From assembly GCA_964370855.1 (NCBI GenBank), contig CAYJMF010000095.1, forward strand, positions 1-18,687: a stretch of 18,687 nucleotides of DNA, written 5' to 3'. A program made the translations under genes and the position numbers. How positions within the stretch are numbered: the first letter of the stretch is position 1; every line of letters starts with the position of its first letter. The notes under the pieces were generated by a model. That model worked only from the letters and a program-made list of their open reading frames with translations. It was not told the DNA's origin and ran no database searches. This DNA is from JAKLKS01 sp964370855 (lineage in GTDB: Bacteria > Planctomycetota > JAJSAM01 > JAKLKS01). Positions 14,003-18,687 of the stretch are shown here, piece by piece.

Positions 14003-14965
14003 CTACCCGAGCAGTTCCCCCCGCCTCCGATGCAGCCCCGCCCGGATCTCCGCCAGGTTCCCCGCCTTCGCCTCGAGGAGGGAGAGGGTCCCCTCCACGG
14101 CCCGGTGGGCCGCGGCGACCCGCTCCAGGGAGCGGCGGAAGCCGGCCCCCGCCCGGACGTCCTCGGCGAAGGCGTCGAGGAGCCGGTGGGTGAACTCCCC
14201 TCCGCTCCCGCCCCCGGGGGACGGCACCCCCTCGGAGGCGAGGTCCTCGACCTCCGCGTGGAACCGGCGGAGCGCCTCCTCGGCGAGGCCCGCGTGCTTC
14301 CGCGCCAGCTCCAGCGCCGGCCGGCGGAGGGCGGAGGAGACCACGCCGCCGCCGATGACGTCGAGGGGGAGCCGCTCCGACGCCCGGCCGAGGGCCCGCT
14401 CCACGGCGCCGAGCTCCCGGGAGGCGATGCGCCCCGCCGCCCGCGCCTCCTCGACCTCCTTCACCACCGCCGCGACGCGCCCCTCTTCCGCGGCGATGGC
14501 GAGGATCGCCTCGGCCCGCTCCCCGCCGGCGCCGGCGACGAGGCGGCCCTTCTCCTCAAGGGCCGCGCGGTGGTCCCCCTCGGGATCGCCGAGCCTCCGG
14601 AGCCGCTCGAGGAGCGGCTCCCGGTCCCGGTCGAGGGCCGCGAGGGCGGCCTCCTCCGCCTCGAGGTGGAGGCGCCTCCGGGCCGGCTCCGAGGCCGCCG
14701 GCTTCCCTTTCCCGAACCGGAGGAGGTCGGCCAGCGCGCTCCCGAGCCCCTTCTTCCCCTCCTTCCCCGCCTCCCCCTCATCCCCCTCCTCCCCGGCGAG
14801 GTCGGAGCGGTAGCGGTGGATGCGCGCCTGCGCCGCCGCCCGCTGCGCCGCGACCCGGTCGAGGTCCCGGCGGAGCTTCTCGAGGAGCGTCATCCGCTCC
14901 CGGGCGTCGCGAAGGCGTTCTTCCAGCTCTTCGAGCAAGGGTCCCTCCGCGCCACAGCATGCCAC
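14003..14965 (-). CDS. Coiled-coil protein of unknown function
   Basis: A 320-residue protein with no recognised domain. Long charged Ala/Leu/Glu/Arg heptad-like helices fill residues about 8-60, 95-180 and 205-320; a Gly/Glu/Lys-rich break lies near 56-75 and a Gly/Ser-rich loop near 256-264 (PSPGGGSGG). No signal peptide or membrane helix. The pattern is that of a cytoplasmic structural or adaptor protein. The GTG start (14965) lies 34 bases after the mutY stop on the same strand, so it may be the last gene of that operon. Ribosome-site support is poor and an internal start near Met25 is possible. Function unknown. Confidence 0.65.
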   Translation of the reverse strand: MACCGAEGPLLEELEERLRDARERMTLLEKLRRDLDRVAAQRAAAQARIHRYRSDLAGEEGDEGEAGKEGKKGLGSALADLLRFGKGKPAASEPARRRLHLEAEEAALAALDRDREPLLERLRRLGDPEGDHRAALEEKGRLVAGAGGERAEAILAIAAEEGRVAAVVKEVEEARAAGRIASRELGAVERALGRASERLPLDVIGGGVVSSALRRPALELARKHAGLAEEALRRFHAEVEDLASEGVPSPGGGSGGEFTHRLLDAFAEDVRAGAGFRRSLERVAAAHRAVEGTLSLLEAKAGNLAEIRAGLHRRRGELLG

Positions 14966-14999
14966 TCCGCCCGCGCCGCAGGAAACGGGACCGGCGGGG

Positions 15000-16073
15000 T
15001 CAGCGCCCCCCGGCGTTCCGCAGCGTCTTCGTCACGAGGGAGGAGAGGGGCAGGTCCGCGAGGTCCTCCGTCGAGGCGTACACCGAATCCTCCGGCCGCC
15101 GCAGCCGCCCCGCGGGCCGCGCCTCGTAGGCCTCCAGGGAGATGCGCCGGTCGAGGATGGAGTGGCGCACCCGGGCCCGGAGCGCCCCCACCTCCCAGCG
15201 CCCGCCGAACCGCACGTGGAGGCTCTCGCAGAGGGAGGCCACGGGGTCCGCCCCCTCCCCCACCTCCGCCGAGGGGAGCTCGTAGGTCCCCGCGAGGAGC
15301 CCCCCGTCGGGGCGGCGGAGGAGGAGCGTGCGCCCCTTCCCGTCCCGGACGAGGGCCGCGGCCACGCGCACCGCCCGGGACCGTTTCCGGGGGGCGCCCT
15401 CCGGCAGGACCGCGGCGAGGCCGGCCTTCCGCCCCGCGCACTCCCCGGCGAGGGGGCAGAGGAGGCAGCGGGGGCGGCCGGGCACGCAGACCAGCGCCCC
15501 GAGCTCCATGAGCCCCTCGTTCCAGGCGCCCGCGTTCCGGTCCGGGACGAGTTCCGCCGCGAGGGCGCGGATGCGCGCGGCCGCTTCACCAGTCTTCACG
15601 TCCCCGCGCACCGCGAAGAGCCTCGCCAGCACCCGCGCCACGTTCCCGTCCACCAGGGGGAGGGAAAGCCCGAGGGAAAGCGTTCCCACGGCGCCGGCCG
15701 TATAGGGCCCGACCCCGGGGAGCGCGCGGAGCGACGCCTCGTCCCGTGGGAACGCCCCGCCGTGGCGCTCCACGATGGCCGTCGCCGCGGCGTGGAGCCT
15801 CCGCGCCCGCCCGTAGTAGCCGAGTCCGCTCCAGGCCGCCACCACGTCGTCCACGGGGGAGGCCGCCATGGCCGCCGCCGTCGGCCAGCGCCGGAGGAAG
15901 GCCTCGTAGCGCGGGACCACCACCTCCACCCGGGTCTGCTGCAGCATCACCTCGGAGACGAGCACCGCCCAGGGGTCCCGCGGCTCGGAGCGCCAGGGGA
16001 GGTCGCGTCCGTTCCGCCGGAACCAGGCGGCGAGGAGGGAGCGGAGCCGCCGCGCGCCTTCCGCCTCCGCCAC
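15000..16073 (-). CDS. mutY: A/G-specific adenine glycosylase MutY
   Basis: A 357-residue base-excision repair enzyme that removes adenine opposite 8-oxoguanine. N-terminal domain: LPWR (25-28), SEVMLQQT (40-47) with the catalytic Glu41, WSGLGYYGRAR (81-91), the helix-hairpin-helix LPGVGPYTAGAV (118-129), and DGNVARVLAR (142-151) with Asp142. The 4Fe-4S loop has exact C-x6-C-x2-C-x5-C spacing (C196, C203, C206, C212). From about 233 a MutT-like C-terminal domain (lesion recognition) follows, with LLLRRPDGGLLAGTYELPS. The GTG start (16073) lies 2 bases after the stop of the upstream amidohydrolase gene, so translation is likely coupled; the longer frame upstream is a shadow of that gene. Length is normal for the family. 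Confidence 0.95.
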   Translation of the reverse strand: MAEAEGARRLRSLLAAWFRRNGRDLPWRSEPRDPWAVLVSEVMLQQTRVEVVVPRYEAFLRRWPTAAAMAASPVDDVVAAWSGLGYYGRARRLHAAATAIVERHGGAFPRDEASLRALPGVGPYTAGAVGTLSLGLSLPLVDGNVARVLARLFAVRGDVKTGEAAARIRALAAELVPDRNAGAWNEGLMELGALVCVPGRPRCLLCPLAGECAGRKAGLAAVLPEGAPRKRSRAVRVAAALVRDGKGRTLLLRRPDGGLLAGTYELPSAEVGEGADPVASLCESLHVRFGGRWEVGALRARVRHSILDRRISLEAYEARPAGRLRRPEDSVYASTEDLADLPLSSLVTKTLRNAGGR

Positions 16074-16075
16074 CC

Positions 16076-17365
16076 CTACCGTCCCTGCAGTCCGGAGAAG
16101 AAGGAGGACTTCGAACGCTCGTAGAGGAGCTTCCCGCCGATGAAGGCCATGTCCACGACGCTGCGGTAGTGGAGCGGGTCGCCGTCCATCACGATGAGGT
16201 CGGCGTCCTTGCCGGCCTCGATGGAGCCGATGCGGTCGGCCACGCCGAGGGCTTCGGCGGCGCCCAGCGTCATGGCGCGGAGCACCGCCGCCTCGCCGGC
16301 CCCGCCGCGCACCGCGAAGGCCCCCTCCACGGGGTAGTCCGTGAGGTCCCGCCCCGAGAGGCCGCCGAGGCGGAAGCCGCCCCCGGGTTGCGTGAACCCG
16401 CCCACGGGCTGCAGGCAGAACCGCACCCCCGCCTTCTCCAGGATGGCGGCGACGGCCAGCGAGCCGCCGTGATCCTCCTCGCGCCCCTCCTCCCGCCAGC
16501 GGTTGCGGGGGGTCACGACGGCGGTGGCCCCGGCGCGGGCGATCTCCTCGGGGAGGACCCAGGCCTCGAGGCAGTCCTCGAGGACGAGCCGGAGCCCGTG
16601 GTCCCTCGCCAGCGCCAGTGCCTCCCGGATCTCCCCGCGCCACGCCGCCGGCACGCGGACCGGGATCTCCCCCTTGAGTGCGGCGAGGATCTCGGGGCCC
16701 ACGGGCGGCTTCGGCGGCTCCTTCTTCGCCCGGCGCGCCTCCTCCTCCTCCCCGAGGTACTTCCGGCCGCGGCGCAACTGCTCCTCGAAGCCGAGCCGCT
16801 CCGCGGCGGTCCCCCGGGCCCAGTTGACCCAGACCGCCGCGGGCTCCTTCAGGACCATGAGGGACGGCTCCCCCGTCGCGGGCCTGAGGACCGCCGTCTG
16901 GGTCACGAGGAAACCCCTCTGGGAGGTGGAGGTCGCGTAGAGCGCCGTCACACCCGAGCCGAGGGCGAGCTCGAGGCCGCGGGAGTAGGGATCGAGGGCG
17001 GCGGCGAAGGTGCTCCCCGGGCGGGGGTGGCCGCCGGAGATCCCCACGGGCTCGGCGTCCACCCCGATGAAGCCGGGGAGGACCCGCTTGCCGTCGGTGC
17101 GGACGATGCGCGCCCCCTCGGGGACGGGGAGGTCGGCCCCGACCCGCTCGATCCTCCCGTCCCGGATCAGCACCGTGCCGCGGCGGACGACGGGGCCGGA
17201 GATGGTCCAGACGTCGCCGCCCACCAGCGCCGTCACGCCGTCCCCGGGGAGGACGCGGGGCCCCGCGGGGGCGCCGCCCGAGGCCTCCCCCTCGGCGCGG
17301 GCCGGTGCGGGGCCGGCGGCGAGGGCGGCGGCGAGGAGGAGGGCCGGAAGGGCGGGGATCCTCAC
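16076..17365 (-). CDS. Secreted amidohydrolase-fold protein lacking the usual metal ligands
   Basis: A 429-residue protein with a signal peptide (1-24, LLLAAALAAGPAPARA). It has the composite-domain start (ALVGGDVWTISGPVVRRGTVLIRDGRIERVG) and end (GSIEAGKDADLIVMDGDPL) of imidazolonepropionase-like amidohydrolases, and a charged insertion (about 198-225, EEEEARRAKKEPPKPP) before a barrel segment. The metal-binding histidines are missing where the family has them: PGFIGVDAE (97-105) in place of PGxIDxHxH, RVPAA (237-241) in place of an H-x-H-containing segment, and LEDC (262-265) in place of LEHG. It is either a pseudo-enzyme or has a changed metal site (Asp103, Glu105). The GTG start overlaps the stop of the preceding gene by GTGA; mutY follows after 2 bases. 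Confidence 0.8.
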   Translation of the reverse strand: MRIPALPALLLAAALAAGPAPARAEGEASGGAPAGPRVLPGDGVTALVGGDVWTISGPVVRRGTVLIRDGRIERVGADLPVPEGARIVRTDGKRVLPGFIGVDAEPVGISGGHPRPGSTFAAALDPYSRGLELALGSGVTALYATSTSQRGFLVTQTAVLRPATGEPSLMVLKEPAAVWVNWARGTAAERLGFEEQLRRGRKYLGEEEEARRAKKEPPKPPVGPEILAALKGEIPVRVPAAWRGEIREALALARDHGLRLVLEDCLEAWVLPEEIARAGATAVVTPRNRWREEGREEDHGGSLAVAAILEKAGVRFCLQPVGGFTQPGGGFRLGGLSGRDLTDYPVEGAFAVRGGAGEAAVLRAMTLGAAEALGVADRIGSIEAGKDADLIVMDGDPLHYRSVVDMAFIGGKLLYERSKSSFFSGLQGR

Positions 17366-18687
17366 GGGCGCTCCCTCCCCTCCGCCGCGGGGTCCGCCGC
17401 CGCGGCCAGGGGGACCGGCCGCCCCCGCACCCAGGCGGCGACGATGCGCGTGCCCGCCTCCAGGGGGTCCCCGTCGTGGAGCACGAGGTCCGCCGAGAGG
17501 CCCGCCGCCACGGAGCCCGTCTCCTTCTCGATGCCGAGGATCCGCGCCCCCTCGGCGGAGAGGGCCCGCATCGCCGCGGCCCTCGGGAGGCCGGCCTTCA
17601 CGAGGAGCCCCGCCTGGAGGCGGATCATGGACAGCCCCTGGCGCCCCTCCTCGTCGAGGGCGAAGGCGACGGGGCAGCCCTCGGCGGCGAAGACGGCGGC
17701 GGGGTTCACGAGATCGGCGCTCCCCGGCGCCGTGGCGAGGCGGGGCTCCAGGACGATGGAGGCCCCGGCGCCGGCGATGCGGGCCGCGGCCCTCCAGGCG
17801 TCCCCCGAGACCCGGAAGACGAGGCGCAGGCGCCAGGGCTCCAGCGCGTCGAGGGCGCGGTCGGCGTCGCCGGCGGATCCGCAGACCACCACCGTGGACA
17901 CGGTCCTCCGCAGGGCGTCGCGGAGGATGCGGGTGCGCTCGTCGAGGGGGGGCTTCTTCGGCTCCGCGGGGGGCTTCCCCGGGTCCCCCTTCGCGGGCGC
18001 GGCGGGGACCGGCTTCCCCTCCTTCTCGGCGGCGGCCTTCGCCTTCTCGAACTCCGCCGTGTCGGTTTTGAACTTCTCCTCCGCCGCCGCCTTCCTCGCC
18101 TCGAACTCCGCCGAGGCGGCGCGGAACTCGTCCATCTCCTTCCCGTGCCTGTCCTCGGCCTCGACCTCCTTCTTCGCCCGGTCGAAGGCGGCGGAGAGGT
18201 TGCGCGCCCAGCCCGAGGTGGGATCCACGTCCACGCGGAGGAACCGCGCCCCCTCGACGCGGAACGCGTCGGTTCCCGCCTCCGCGGGGCGCACGGCGAG
18301 GCCCTCGCCTCCGGGCGCTCCGGGTCCGGGGAGGAGTCCGAGCACCGAGACCCCGGCGGCGGCGGCGATGCGGTGGAGCGGGTGGAAGGGGGGGAGGGCA
18401 TCGCCCACGCTCTCCGTGGGGACGGGGCGGTCCCGGGCGCCGACTTCCGGGGGGAGCGTCATCCGGGTGGCGGGGAGGACGAGGCCCGGGGCGAGCACCC
18501 CCCCGGCCCCGTCCACGACGGTGAGCCCCGCCGGCGGGGAGACGGAGGCGGCGGGGCCGGCGGCTTCGATGCGGCCGTTGCGGATGACGACGATGGCGTC
18601 GGGGAGTTCGGTGCCGTCGGGGAGGAGGAGGCGGACGTTGCGGATGAGGAAGGGGGCGGGGTCGGGGGGAGGGGGGGAGTCGGCGAG
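17362..18687 (-). CDS. Amidohydrolase-fold protein, 5' end outside the window
   Basis: At least 441 residues are visible; the frame stays open to the right edge, so the N-terminus and any signal peptide lie beyond it. The visible start (FLIRNVRLLLPDGTELPDA, IVVIRNGRIEAAG) and the end (GSVAAGLSADLVLHDGDPL) match the amidohydrolase composite domain. Where the family has PGxIDxHxH this protein reads LAPGLVLPATRMTL, with no histidine ligand. Residues around the middle form a Lys/Glu/Ala-rich coiled coil (for example EFEARKAAAEEKFKTDTAEF) followed by a Pro/Lys-rich linker. It overlaps the second amidohydrolase gene by 4 bases (GTGA), so the two are made together and may pair. Substrate unknown. 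Confidence 0.8.
   Translation of the reverse strand, partial: LADSPPPPDPAPFLIRNVRLLLPDGTELPDAIVVIRNGRIEAAGPAASVSPPAGLTVVDGAGGVLAPGLVLPATRMTLPPEVGARDRPVPTESVGDALPPFHPLHRIAAAAGVSVLGLLPGPGAPGGEGLAVRPAEAGTDAFRVEGARFLRVDVDPTSGWARNLSAAFDRAKKEVEAEDRHGKEMDEFRAASAEFEARKAAAEEKFKTDTAEFEKAKAAAEKEGKPVPAAPAKGDPGKPPAEPKKPPLDERTRILRDALRRTVSTVVVCGSAGDADRALDALEPWRLRLVFRVSGDAWRAAARIAGAGASIVLEPRLATAPGSADLVNPAAVFAAEGCPVAFALDEEGRQGLSMIRLQAGLLVKAGLPRAAAMRALSAEGARILGIEKETGSVAAGLSADLVLHDGDPLEAGTRIVAAWVRGRPVPLAAAADPAAEGRERP

Overview
The window is a very GC-rich bacterial segment. Two proteins point to Planctomycetota: an ECF sigma factor fused through a membrane segment to about six CarboxypepD_reg-like domains, and a Ser/Thr kinase fused to an FGE-sulfatase-like domain. 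A myxobacterium-like lineage cannot be excluded. No rRNA, tRNA, CRISPR array, transposase or integrase was recognised.

Layout. 1-182 is non-coding and carries strong inverted repeats. 183-3284 (+) is the sigma-factor fusion. 3285-3462 is intergenic and holds a long imperfect inverted repeat. 3463-5232 (+) is the kinase/FGE fusion and 5258-6001 (+) an isoprenylcysteine-methyltransferase-type membrane protein. It converges, 6 bases apart, on a two-gene operon on the minus strand (7131-6008): a formate/nitrite channel translationally coupled to a stand-alone Lrp/AsnC effector-binding (RAM) domain. Divergent from that operon are 6-phosphofructokinase (7299-8438) and a membrane-anchored HEAT-like protein (8443-9786). 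On the right, reading leftward: two tandem amidohydrolase-fold proteins (the first runs off the window edge), the adenine glycosylase MutY, a coiled-coil protein, and a secreted subtilisin-like protease.

Between the HEAT gene and the protease gene sits a compositionally different block, about 9.9-12.5 kb. By eye it is clearly poorer in GC than its flanks and it has an AT-rich pocket at its right edge. It encodes a compact three-gene operon on the minus strand: a TIGR04255-type protein from a TTG start with a full AGGAGG site, then an Xre-like helix-turn-helix protein coupled by a GTGA overlap, then a protein with a central THSCDI motif 2 bases further on. Upstream lie three 12-bp-phased GTGAAG direct repeats. 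The cassette looks horizontally acquired and has the architecture of a self-regulated accessory (defence or toxin-antitoxin-like) unit. It is the best candidate for an undescribed system here; its function is inference only.

The second point of interest is the amidohydrolase pair. Both keep the composite-domain edges of the family but lack the histidine metal ligands, which suggests paired pseudo-enzymes or a changed metal site. All coordinates and motifs were read by hand; family names rest on motif recognition, not on searches.
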